DNA of 16,870 nucleotides, from positions 1 through 16,870 of the forward strand of contig JAACTI010000115.1 in the NCBI GenBank assembly GCA_009993495.1. The letters are read 5' to 3'. This stretch comes from Deltaproteobacteria bacterium. Its GTDB lineage: Bacteria > Desulfobacterota > Desulfuromonadia > Desulfuromonadales > Geopsychrobacteraceae. The position numbers and the translations under genes were made by a program. Below are positions 1 through 6,878 of the stretch, one piece after another (the stretch's first letter is position 1; every line of letters begins with the position of its first letter). The notes below the pieces were generated by a model, which saw only the letters and a program-made list of their open reading frames with translations, was not told the origin of the DNA and did not search any database.

Positions 1-1
1 C

Positions 2-550
2 GAATATTTTGCAGCCCTGCTGACCCACCATGTTGGTGGGCTGCTGAAGGTTGCGCCCGAATCGACCGTTGATGACGTAACCCAGGTGATGCGCAAACCC
101 GGGGTAAAAATCTTTACGGATTTTCTCGAAGCCTTTCGCCAACGCAGTCGGAAACTGGGCCTGCGCCAGGCCCTGGTTCCCTATTTGATCAGCGGACATC
201 CGGGTTGCACCCTGGCGGATATGGTTGAGGTTGCCCTTTATCTCAAGCATCACCGCCTACGGGTCGAGCAGGTGCAAGATTTCACCCCGACGCCGGGCAG
301 CCTGGCAACCTGCATCTACCACACGGGCATTGATCCCTTCTCGGGTCAAAAACTGCATATTCCACGCAGCGAGGGGGAGAAAAAGCTCCAAAAAGCTCTG
401 CTTCTCTACCATCAGCCTCAGATGCGAAAATTCGTTCTCGAAGCCTTGAAGCTCTGCGGACGCGAAGAGGCCGCCGGCGAACTTCTGTCTTGCGGAGATG
501 GTTTTTCAAGATCGACAAAAACAGGGGCCAAACCATCGCGCCCTCTTTGA
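2..550 (+). CDS. YgiQ-type radical SAM protein, C-terminal part (5' end outside window)
   Basis: The reading frame is open from the left edge (first full codon at base 2) to a TGA at 548-550, so about 182 C-terminal residues are present and the start lies outside. The visible protein matches the C-terminal half of the YgiQ/UPF0313 radical SAM family: LLKVAPEST followed by VMRKPGV (family: LKVAPEHT...MMKPG), then YLISGHPGCTLADM (family: YFIASHPGTTDEDM), then QVQDFTPTPGSLATCIYHTG. The radical SAM CxxxCxxC cluster motif would be upstream and is not seen. The last 25 or so residues are low in complexity and specific to this protein. The biochemical role of YgiQ is not established. An internal GTG-ATG at 86-91 is not the start, because homology continues upstream of it. 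No terminator hairpin is evident after the stop. Confidence 0.88.
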   Translation, partial: EYFAALLTHHVGGLLKVAPESTVDDVTQVMRKPGVKIFTDFLEAFRQRSRKLGLRQALVPYLISGHPGCTLADMVEVALYLKHHRLRVEQVQDFTPTPGSLATCIYHTGIDPFSGQKLHIPRSEGEKKLQKALLLYHQPQMRKFVLEALKLCGREEAAGELLSCGDGFSRSTKTGAKPSRPL

Positions 551-623
551 TGGGGCCAACTTAAAAAAATCGTAACTCTTCAGTAACCTTGGGGCAAAAA
601 TGACCGTTGAAAGTCAAGGGCGC

Positions 624-777
624 CTCGCGCAGAGCCGCAAAGGCGCAGAGAAAACCCAAGGTCTTATGGCTTGAATTCAGACCATAACTTTTGTTTTTCT
701 CCAGCTTAATCGGTTCTTTGTGCTCTTTACTCTAAAAGGTTTTTGCCCTTCTTTGCGGCTTTGCGGCTCTGCGCGAG
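624..777. repeat. 154-bp element bounded by perfect 19-bp inverted repeats
   Basis: CTCGCGCAGAGCCGCAAAG at 624-642 recurs as its exact reverse complement at 759-777. The similarity continues imperfectly inward, with a further TTTGCGGC copy in tandem on the right side. The 116-bp interior is AT-richer, contains a near-palindrome centred on GAATTC (664-687) and has no gene. The heptamer TGACCGT lies outside both ends (601-607 and 788-794), 16 and 10 bases from the repeats. From memory, similar CGCAGAGCCGCAAAG-type repeats occur between genes in many proteobacteria, but this was not searched. Likely a small non-autonomous or REP-like repeat. Confidence 0.65.
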
Positions 778-1003
778 CAAGATTTTTTGACCGTAAAGGT
801 CTCTCGACCAAGAAAGAGCTGAAGTTACGCAAGATTTTAGTGTCACTAGAAAATCTGTCTCGGACTGACCACGCATTTCTCTGGCCATAAAACAAACATT
901 GACTTCGTTTTGCAAGCCAGTTTTTTCTATCGTAGAATCTCTGCGAGCAGCATCAAACTCCTGCTGTAATCAACTTTATTTTTTTACGCTAAATAAATAT
1001 TTC

Positions 1004-1009
1004 TTGACA
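1004..1009 (+). promoter_or_regulatory. Possible -35 box for the carboxylase operon
   Basis: A perfect TTGACA lies in AT-rich DNA about 165 bases before the carboxyltransferase start. No good -10 box sits 16-18 bases downstream: the stretch around 1027-1034 reads CTTGTTTA. The call is therefore weak, and the real promoter may lie elsewhere between 780 and 1160 or need an activator. Confidence 0.25.
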
Positions 1010-1159
1010 TCTCTGGCCGATTTTTGCTTGTTTACATGGGTAAAAAAAACGCCGTTTTATGTGAAACAAAAGAGATTTACAGTATTTTCAACCAGTTATG
1101 GCAAATTTTCAGGCATGTCAAAATTTTCCGCCTGACTTACGAACGTTAATTCCAAACCA

Positions 1160-1164
1160 AAGGG
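1160..1164 (+). promoter_or_regulatory. Ribosome binding site deciding the carboxyltransferase start
   Basis: AAGGG touches an ATG at 1165 with no spacer, but lies nine bases before the in-frame ATG at 1174. Normal spacing therefore favours 1174. Confidence 0.55.
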
Positions 1165-1173
1165 ATGGCCGAA

Positions 1174-2898
1174 ATGTCAAAAACCGCGCTCAAACCAACG
1201 TTGAAAAATCCGTTCGCCAAGGACGAAAAGGTTCATTTCACCATCCCCGGTGAAATTGCCGGGGTCACTGGCCCTTACGAAGAGGTCATGCGTGAAGGTT
1301 ACGACTTGATCGAACGCCCGATTAAATCGGTAGCTGTTAGTCAAATTGAGAAACAACATTTTAAGAAGCGCATGACGGTTTGGGAACGCATCAAGGTTTT
1401 AACCAACGCCGAGCCCAACATTTTGTTTCAGAACTGGGGCAAAAACCTCGACGGGGCCTCACTGGTTACCGGCATTCTGAGTATCGGCGGGCGCGATGTC
1501 GCGCTTTATGGCCACGATTTTACCGTGCGGGCCGGCTCGATTGACGCCACTAACGGCACCAAGCTGGCCAAATTAATGTACATGGCTGGGGAAAAAGGAA
1601 TTCCTCTCATCGGCATGAATGACTCGGCCGGGGCCTTCGTGCCCGCCGGCGTCGGCGGCCTCGACGGTTACGCCGAAGCCTTTACCGCCCTGCGCAAAAT
1701 CAGCGGCGTGGTGCCGTCAATCATGTGTATGTTCGGGTTCAACGCCGGGGGCGGTTCCTACCTGCCACGTCAGGGCAGCTTCGTCATCCAGCCCGAAGAC
1801 ACCTTTTTCGGCCTGACTGGTCCTGGGGTAGTGAAATCTGTCCTCGGTGAAGATGTCACCCCTGAAGAACTGGGAGGACCAAAAGTTCACGGTGCCACCG
1901 GCGTTGCCGACTTGACCGTTGCCGACGAAGTTGCGGCCCTGCGCACGGCGATTCGCCTGCTCAGCTATATCCCCGACAATAACAGTGTCATGGCCCCCTA
2001 CCAAGCGACCAGCGATCCACTGGATCGAAAAACCTGGGAGATCAACACCCTGTTCAAAAAGGCCTTCAATTCGCCAACCGGCTTCAACACCCCGGTTGAT
2101 GTCTCCATCGTTATTCAGCAAATCTGCGATCACGGCGATTATTTCGAACTCCAACCAACCCGAGCCCGGGAAGTAGTTACGGCTTTCGGCCGCCTCGACG
2201 GCAATGTCGTCGGTTTCTGCGCCAACAACTCAGCCGTGGCGTCAGGCCAGATCGATTGCGATTCGGCCAACAAAATTGCGCGCTTTGTGCGCTTTTGCAA
2301 TATTTACAATATTCCCATCGTTTTCATTGAAGACACCACCGGCTTCCTACCGGGACGCGAGCAGGAAGCACGCGGCATTGTCCAGGCCGGGCGCTCAATG
2401 CTGGATGCCATTGTCGATGTCCGCACTCCGCGTATTCTGCTGATTCTGCGCAATGCTTACGGCGGTGCCTACGCATCCTACAATAACTACCCCACCGGTG
2501 CCGATTTGGTGTTGGCTTTACCGACCACACGGCTGGCGGTTATGGGCCCTGCGGGCAAAGAATTTGTCTACAAAAATGAACTGCGCACACTGCGCGGCGG
2601 CATTCCAGCCATGATCAAAAAACTTGCCGCCGAAAAGGTTACGGCCGGGCTGGAGAGCAAAGAAGCCCAGCATGAAGCGGAAAAGGAAGCCGCTGAATAC
2701 CTTAAAGCTCAGGAAGCCGCCCTGAACACCCGCTACGAAAAAGAGCTGATGAATCCCAAGGAAGGTCTGGCCCTGGGCTCAATTTCATCGATTGTCATGC
2801 CGACCGACCTGCGCAAGGTTCTGGGCGAAAACATGAACTTCTTCCTGCGCCATTACAAAGCCGGCCCCATGCAGGACGTTCAGCGCGAATTCCATTAA
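1174..2898 (+). CDS. Biotin-dependent acyl-CoA carboxylase, carboxyltransferase subunit
   Basis: 574 residues of the AccD/PccB carboxyltransferase family, carrying both crotonase-like halves in one chain. It should move the carboxyl group from carboxybiotin to an acyl-CoA or related acceptor in the cytoplasm. The N-terminal half shows NAGGGSYLP (residues 190-198, first oxyanion-hole glycines), then TGPGVVKSVLGEDVTPEELGG, a close match to the PccB TGPDVVKTVTNEDVTQEELGG block. The C-terminal half shows AYGGAYAS (428-435, second oxyanion hole) and AVMGPAGKEFVY. At the position where PccB-type enzymes carry a substrate-selecting Asp (acetyl-preferring forms have Ile), this protein has Ala434, so the substrate is not predictable. 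The start at 1174 was chosen over ATG 1165 by ribosome-binding-site spacing. The partner biotin subunit follows after 75 bases. It could serve acetyl-, propionyl- or another acyl-CoA, or a decarboxylase-type reaction. Confidence 0.9.
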   Translation: MSKTALKPTLKNPFAKDEKVHFTIPGEIAGVTGPYEEVMREGYDLIERPIKSVAVSQIEKQHFKKRMTVWERIKVLTNAEPNILFQNWGKNLDGASLVTGILSIGGRDVALYGHDFTVRAGSIDATNGTKLAKLMYMAGEKGIPLIGMNDSAGAFVPAGVGGLDGYAEAFTALRKISGVVPSIMCMFGFNAGGGSYLPRQGSFVIQPEDTFFGLTGPGVVKSVLGEDVTPEELGGPKVHGATGVADLTVADEVAALRTAIRLLSYIPDNNSVMAPYQATSDPLDRKTWEINTLFKKAFNSPTGFNTPVDVSIVIQQICDHGDYFELQPTRAREVVTAFGRLDGNVVGFCANNSAVASGQIDCDSANKIARFVRFCNIYNIPIVFIEDTTGFLPGREQEARGIVQAGRSMLDAIVDVRTPRILLILRNAYGGAYASYNNYPTGADLVLALPTTRLAVMGPAGKEFVYKNELRTLRGGIPAMIKKLAAEKVTAGLESKEAQHEAEKEAAEYLKAQEAALNTRYEKELMNPKEGLALGSISSIVMPTDLRKVLGENMNFFLRHYKAGPMQDVQREFH

Positions 2899-2960
2899 AA
2901 CCAGGCTTCCGACTGAACCTATTGACGCGCAAGAAAATTTCGCTAACCCCCCATGGAAGT

Positions 2961-2964
2961 GGAG
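2961..2964 (+). promoter_or_regulatory. Ribosome binding site deciding the biotin carboxylase start
   Basis: GGAG lies nine bases before the ATG at 2974, but only three bases before the ATG at 2968 and downstream of the ATG at 2953. The third of the three in-frame ATGs is therefore preferred. Confidence 0.55.
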
Positions 2965-2973
2965 AAAATGACC

Positions 2974-5850
2974 ATGGCTTCAAATAATAACTACATGAAC
3001 AACCCGCTCATTCACCGTGACCGTCGGCTCAGCCAATCCACCTCGGAATGGGTGCAATCCTTTTCCTGTGAAGATCTGAAACCCCTGATCGTGTGTCGTG
3101 GTCCCATCCGCATGGAGGCGATGACCGTTTACAACGAAATGGGCATCAGCCACTTCGGCATTTTGCTGTCGGAAAAGGATTCCATCGTTTACCCCAATGC
3201 CCTGTCGCCTGAATTGCGGCAGCTGACTGACAACAGGCGCGTTCACCGGGTGCCCGATTATAGTGGTGCCAGCAAGGAAGAGCGTGTCGAACGCATTGGC
3301 CAAATTATCAAAATTGCTAAAGATAATAACTACGATTCCATCTTCGCAGGCTATGGCTTCATGGCCGAAGATGACGAATTTGTGCAAGCGATTGAAGATG
3401 CCGGACTGCAATTTATCGGCCCCTGTGCCGCAACCCAGCGCGCCGCAGGAAAAAAAGATGAGGCCAAGCGCACCGCTCTGACCGTTGATGTTTCGGTCAC
3501 CCCCGGGATTGACAATGTCACCGCCCGCACCCTGGTTAAAAAGCATCCCACCCGTCAGGCACTCCTCGCCCTGGCCAAGGCCGAAGGTCTCAAGCTCGAT
3601 CCCAAACTGCTCAAAAATGAAAAACCCACCCTTGAAGAATTGGCCGACCAGATTCTGTTTGCCGCTTACGACAAAGGCCTGGATCTTTTTTCTATCGAAG
3701 AGCTTTGCGTTCAGATTGAGGCTGAATGCGCCCTCATGTTTAAAAAATATCCGGGTGCGCGCATTCGCCTCAAAGCCATCGGCGGCGGCGGCGGCAAAGG
3801 CCAACGGATTCTGGGTGCCTCTCTGCTGGCCAAAAAGAACCCCAGCGAAGCCGATATCAAAAAAGCGGCGGCAGATGCGCCCTCCCTGGCGCGAGAGGTG
3901 CTGGCCGAAGTTAAAGCCAACGGCGTAGGTGACAACAAGAACGTGCTGATTGAGCTGAATATCGAACAGACCCGTCACAACGAAATTCAGTTACTTGGCA
4001 ACGGTGAATGGACCATTGCCCTGGGCGGTCGCGACTGCTCTTTACAGATGCATGAACAGAAATTGCTCGAAATTTCCGTGACCCAGGAAAGCCTGACACA
4101 AGAAATTGCCAAAGCCAAAAAAGCCAAAAACAAAGCCCAGATCACCGCCCTCGAATCCGACCTGCAAGTTTTGAAACGCATGGAAGCAGAATCTGAGCGC
4201 TTCGGTGTGGCGGTCGGGCTCGATTCTGCCTCAACTTTCGAGTGCATTGTCGATGGCGCACGGCATTATTTTATGGAAGTGAACACCCGCATTCAGGTCG
4301 AACACCGGGTCACCGAACTGGTTTACAGCCTGAAATTCACCAATCCCAAAGACAAAAAAGATTTTTTTCTCGTCGAATCTTTGGTCGAAGCCATGGCCCT
4401 TTTGGCGCGGCACAAAAACCGCCTGCCACGTCCCGAACGCATCCCCCGTTTCGGAGCCGCGGCCGAAGCACGCCTCAATGCGACCGACTGTTCACTCTCG
4501 CCCAGCGCCGGTGGTGTGATTCGCTACTGGTCGCAACCCATAGAGGGTGAAATCCGTGATGATCAGGGGATCTGCTATCCCAATCCAGATACCGACCTGT
4601 TTATGAAATACAATGTCGCGGGAGCCTATGATTCCAATATTGCCCTGCTGCTCACCAAAGGGGAAGATCGCCAGGCAAGTTACGAACATCTGTCCAAGGT
4701 ACTGCGGAATACGGTGTTGCGTGGTTCCAACCTGGCAACCAATCTTGAATTTCATTATGGGTTGGTCAACTGGTTTATCGGCAACAAAGTCATGGCCAAA
4801 CCGACCACGCGTTTCGTTGTCCCTTATTTAACCCTGGTTGGGCGACTCAAAGAAGAGGCCGGCAAAATCGACGAAGTTTTTGCCTTCCTCGCCTTGAAAA
4901 AACATTACGCCAAGCTGTGTGGAGAGGATCCCGCCGAAAAAAAAGCCGTATCCGACACCCTCGACCGTAAGGGCACCCTGTTGACCCGCCCGCTGGAAAT
5001 TCTCCTCAAAGATCCGCATCTGCTTTCGGGCTGGCTGAGCCTGAACAAAAACAACTTCACGTTTGAAAACGGCAAAATCACCTGGCTGCGCAACCCTTTG
5101 GTGATGATTGCTGAAACCTACGAATATCTCAATATGCTGCCACGGGAAGACGCCCCGGCGGCTGAAATTATCTGGGATCACGACTATAAGCTGCTTTCGT
5201 CGGCGTTACAGTTTTATGCCGACCTGCGCGACAAATTTGGCCTCGACAAGAGCGAGTATCTCAAACTCAACACCCTGCTCAGCAATGACAAACCACAAGG
5301 CGGGCTCGACGCCGAAACCTGGCAGCACGTCCAGGCGGCCCATCGTGGCTTCGAAATGGGGAATGAACTACTGGGAATTCTCTTTTCAGTTGCCCAATCG
5401 ACCGATTTCTACGCCTTCAAAGTTGAAGAAGATCTTGAGGTTACCATCCCCGAATACCTGCATGATGCGGAACTCCAGGCGGCAATGAAAAAGGTTCTGG
5501 TACCACCGCCATCCACCAAGGCCGACGAAATTGTCACGCCCGGCGGTGGCATGTACTACGCCCAGGAAGCCCCTGGAATGCCGCCCTTTGTCACCGTAGG
5601 AATGCATTTCGAAAAGGGACAGCCCCTCTTTATTCTTGAAGTTATGAAAATGTTCAACAAGATCCCGGCGCCCTTCTCAGGAACAATTGACAAAATCTTA
5701 ATTGAAAGTGGTGATGGCACCATCGTTTCCAAAGGCCAACCGATTTTCAAGGTCACCCCCGACGAAAAATTCGTCGAAACCGATCCCAAAGAAATCGAAC
5801 GCCAGAAACGCGAAGCCACCACCGCCGCCATGGCGACAATTCTGCCGTAA
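2974..5850 (+). CDS. Biotin carboxylase fused to biotin carboxyl carrier domain
   Basis: 958 residues. It should carboxylate its own biotin using ATP and bicarbonate, then pass the carboxyl group to the carboxyltransferase encoded just upstream. Order of parts: biotin carboxylase N-domain (RGPIRMEAM from residue 42, in place of the usual RGEIA-R); ATP-grasp glycine loop GGGGGKGQR from 270; active-site block EVNTRIQVEH at 435-444 with the conserved Glu, Asn and Arg; biotin carboxylase C-domain; a middle region (about 520-850) I cannot assign; and a biotinyl domain from about 850 with EVMKM, Lys892 being the biotin site. Two departures from standard AccC are visible. About 90 residues separate the TPG motif (176-178) from the glycine loop, where AccC has about 30. 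A charged K/E-rich helical segment (about 370-400) precedes the final ATP-grasp block. The carrier domain also has a C-terminal tail of about 25 residues after the usual end. Confidence 0.9.
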   Translation: MASNNNYMNNPLIHRDRRLSQSTSEWVQSFSCEDLKPLIVCRGPIRMEAMTVYNEMGISHFGILLSEKDSIVYPNALSPELRQLTDNRRVHRVPDYSGASKEERVERIGQIIKIAKDNNYDSIFAGYGFMAEDDEFVQAIEDAGLQFIGPCAATQRAAGKKDEAKRTALTVDVSVTPGIDNVTARTLVKKHPTRQALLALAKAEGLKLDPKLLKNEKPTLEELADQILFAAYDKGLDLFSIEELCVQIEAECALMFKKYPGARIRLKAIGGGGGKGQRILGASLLAKKNPSEADIKKAAADAPSLAREVLAEVKANGVGDNKNVLIELNIEQTRHNEIQLLGNGEWTIALGGRDCSLQMHEQKLLEISVTQESLTQEIAKAKKAKNKAQITALESDLQVLKRMEAESERFGVAVGLDSASTFECIVDGARHYFMEVNTRIQVEHRVTELVYSLKFTNPKDKKDFFLVESLVEAMALLARHKNRLPRPERIPRFGAAAEARLNATDCSLSPSAGGVIRYWSQPIEGEIRDDQGICYPNPDTDLFMKYNVAGAYDSNIALLLTKGEDRQASYEHLSKVLRNTVLRGSNLATNLEFHYGLVNWFIGNKVMAKPTTRFVVPYLTLVGRLKEEAGKIDEVFAFLALKKHYAKLCGEDPAEKKAVSDTLDRKGTLLTRPLEILLKDPHLLSGWLSLNKNNFTFENGKITWLRNPLVMIAETYEYLNMLPREDAPAAEIIWDHDYKLLSSALQFYADLRDKFGLDKSEYLKLNTLLSNDKPQGGLDAETWQHVQAAHRGFEMGNELLGILFSVAQSTDFYAFKVEEDLEVTIPEYLHDAELQAAMKKVLVPPPSTKADEIVTPGGGMYYAQEAPGMPPFVTVGMHFEKGQPLFILEVMKMFNKIPAPFSGTIDKILIESGDGTIVSKGQPIFKVTPDEKFVETDPKEIERQKREATTAAMATILP

Positions 5851-5875
5851 GCAGTGAAGTTAAATGCGTAACATC

Positions 5876-5910
5876 AAAGCCCCGTCGGTAACATCGGCGG
5901 GGCTTTTTTT
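5876..5910 (+). terminator. Rho-independent terminator of the carboxylase operon
   Basis: Twelve-pair stem AAAGCCCCGTCG (5876-5887) with CGGCGGGGCTTT (5895-5906), one G-T wobble, a seven-base loop, and a T-run through 5910. It lies 25 bases after the biotin carboxylase stop. The A-run at its left end could let it work weakly on the other strand. Confidence 0.93.
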
Positions 5911-5933
5911 GGTGGAAATCTCTGACCTTGTTA

Positions 5934-5969
5934 TTGTGCAATTGATTGTGTAAGATTCTGTGTAAATAA
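5934..5969 (+). promoter_or_regulatory. Three 12-bp direct repeats, probable vapBC operator/promoter
   Basis: TTGTGCAA (5934), TTGTGTAA (5946) and CTGTGTAA (5958) begin exactly 12 bases apart, so the octamers fall on roughly the same helix face. They sit 22-57 bases upstream of the vapB start. A plausible promoter overlaps them: TTGATT at 5942 with AATAAT at 5965 (17-base spacer), or TATTAT at 5970. Antitoxins of this kind usually bind their own promoter with the toxin as co-repressor, so these repeats are inferred to be the binding sites. Confidence 0.55.
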
Positions 5970-5990
5970 TATTATTGAAAGGATTCGCTC

Positions 5991-6191
5991 ATGGCTACCA
6001 ACCTCGCGCTTGACGTTAAGCTCCTCGAAGAAGCCCGTATTATCGGCAAACATGCCACCAAAAAAGCCGTGGTCAATGAAGCCCTGGCCGAATACATCCA
6101 GCGCCGTAAACAGGCTGAAATTATAGGCCTTTTCAATACGATAAATCTGGGAACTGACTACGACTACAAAAAACAGCGCCAACAACCATGA
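5991..6191 (+). CDS. vapB: VapB-type antitoxin
   Basis: 66 residues. The sequence NLALDVKLLEEARIIGKHATKKAVVNEALAEYIQRRKQ is a typical VapB-antitoxin N-terminus (ribbon-helix-helix-like, DNA-binding). It is followed by a short C-terminal part ending DYDYKKQR, which in this family wraps the toxin. It should neutralise the VapC encoded next and repress the operon. AAAGG lies about 9 bases before the ATG. Its TGA overlaps the vapC ATG in ATGA, the usual antitoxin-first arrangement. Confidence 0.88.
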   Translation: MATNLALDVKLLEEARIIGKHATKKAVVNEALAEYIQRRKQAEIIGLFNTINLGTDYDYKKQRQQP

Positions 6192-6619
6192 AAATCCTGG
6201 TGGACACCTCGATCTGGTCTCTGGCTCTACGCCGTAAAGAACCTTCTCAGAACCCGGTGGTCATTGAATTGGCAGAATTAATCCTTGAGGTTCGGGTACA
6301 GATGCTCGGTGCAGTGCGGCAAGAGCTTCTTTGCGGCATTAAGAGCCCGAGCCAGTTTAAAAAACTGCAACATCACCTCAGGGCATTTCCCGACCTTGAA
6401 TTAAGCAACCGCGACTATGAAACCGCAGCGGAATTTTTTAATCTGTGCCGCAGCAAGGGAATACAGGGTTCAAATACCGATTTTCTCATCTGCGCGGTTG
6501 CGGCCAATCATCACCTGCCAATTTTCACCACCGACGCAGACTTTACCCGTTTCAAAACCTGCCTGCCATTAACCCTTCATCAGTCCCGCATAAATTCAGC
6601 AGAGCAGAAATGCCCTTAG
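6188..6619 (+). CDS. vapC: VapC-type PIN-domain ribonuclease toxin
   Basis: 143 residues, usual for VapC. PIN-domain acidic residues are visible at Asp6 (ILVDTSIW), Glu46 (RQELLCGI), Asp98 (TDFLICAVA) and Asp116/Asp118 (FTTDADF), so the Mg-dependent RNase site looks intact. Known VapC toxins cut tRNA or rRNA; the target here is unknown. It is translationally coupled to vapB by a four-base overlap. A tRNA-Pro gene lies 117 bases downstream, but nothing in the sequence ties the two functionally. Confidence 0.9.
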   Translation: MKILVDTSIWSLALRRKEPSQNPVVIELAELILEVRVQMLGAVRQELLCGIKSPSQFKKLQHHLRAFPDLELSNRDYETAAEFFNLCRSKGIQGSNTDFLICAVAANHHLPIFTTDADFTRFKTCLPLTLHQSRINSAEQKCP

Positions 6620-6688
6620 AGCTAAAGCTCCGCTGGGGGTTAGTGTCATTTTCGCCTCAGTAATTTCTGCTATAGCTGGGAATTTTGC

Positions 6689-6717
6689 TTGCCTTTTAGC
6701 AGCAGGAATGCTAGTTA
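6689..6717 (+). promoter_or_regulatory. Promoter of tRNA-Pro
   Basis: TTGCCT (6689-6694), a 17-base spacer and TAGTTA (6712-6717), with an extended -10 TG at 6709-6710. Transcription would start near 6724, about 13 bases before the tRNA. Confidence 0.55.
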
Positions 6718-6736
6718 TGTCCGCCGTTAATAGAAA

Positions 6737-6813
6737 CGGAGCGTAGCGCAGCCTGGTAGCGCGCCTGGTTTGGGACCAGGATGTCGGAGGTTCGAATCCT
6801 CTCGCTCCGACCA
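6737..6813 (+). tRNA. tRNA-Pro (anticodon UGG)
   Basis: A 77-base cloverleaf: acceptor CGGAGCG with CGCTCCG (7 bp), D arm GCGC-GCGC, anticodon stem CCTGG-CCAGG around loop TTTGGGA (anticodon TGG at 6771-6773), T arm GGAGG-TTCGAAT-CCTCT (last pair a wobble), discriminator A, and encoded CCA at 6811-6813. Confidence 0.97.
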
Positions 6814-6824
6814 TTAAGAAATCA

Positions 6825-6857
6825 AGGGCCGACGCTTTTTGCCGGCCTTTTTTTATT
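6825..6857 (+). terminator. Terminator after tRNA-Pro
   Basis: GGCCG (6827-6831) pairs with CGGCC (6843-6847) around a loop with a T-run, extended by C6833-G6841 across one mismatch. A long T-run follows from 6848. The stem is short but strong. Incomplete termination could feed the methyltransferase gene 22 bases further on, for which no separate promoter was seen. Confidence 0.7.
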
Positions 6858-6878
6858 TTCGAACTGAGACACCTGTCC

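Larger units (their letters stand above)
551..1173. other. Long intergenic region with no convincing gene
   Basis: These 620 bases separate the ygiQ-type gene from the carboxylase genes. The left part (624-777) is an inverted-repeat element described separately. The right part (about 780-1173) is AT-rich, with T-runs and several short imperfect dyads, and should hold the promoter of the carboxylase genes. Small open frames here (up to 78 residues) have no recognisable protein character and poor start contexts. Confidence 0.6.

Noticed and set aside
677..895. 72-residue minus-strand open frame with SRKEGQKPF-like sequence
   Set aside because: It is the translation of the inverted-repeat element; such frames appear wherever this repeat type occurs and are unlikely to be proteins.
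899..1135. 78-residue plus-strand open frame in the AT-rich intergenic stretch
   Set aside because: No ribosome binding site, unusual composition rich in Phe, Ser and Lys from A/T runs, and no family resemblance; it overlaps the likely promoter region.
2980..3978. 332-residue minus-strand open frame opposite the biotin carboxylase gene
   Set aside because: It lies wholly inside a clearly coding gene, has no recognisable domain and is explained by codon bias on the other strand. The same holds for 1717-2154, 7686-8276 and 12013-12738.
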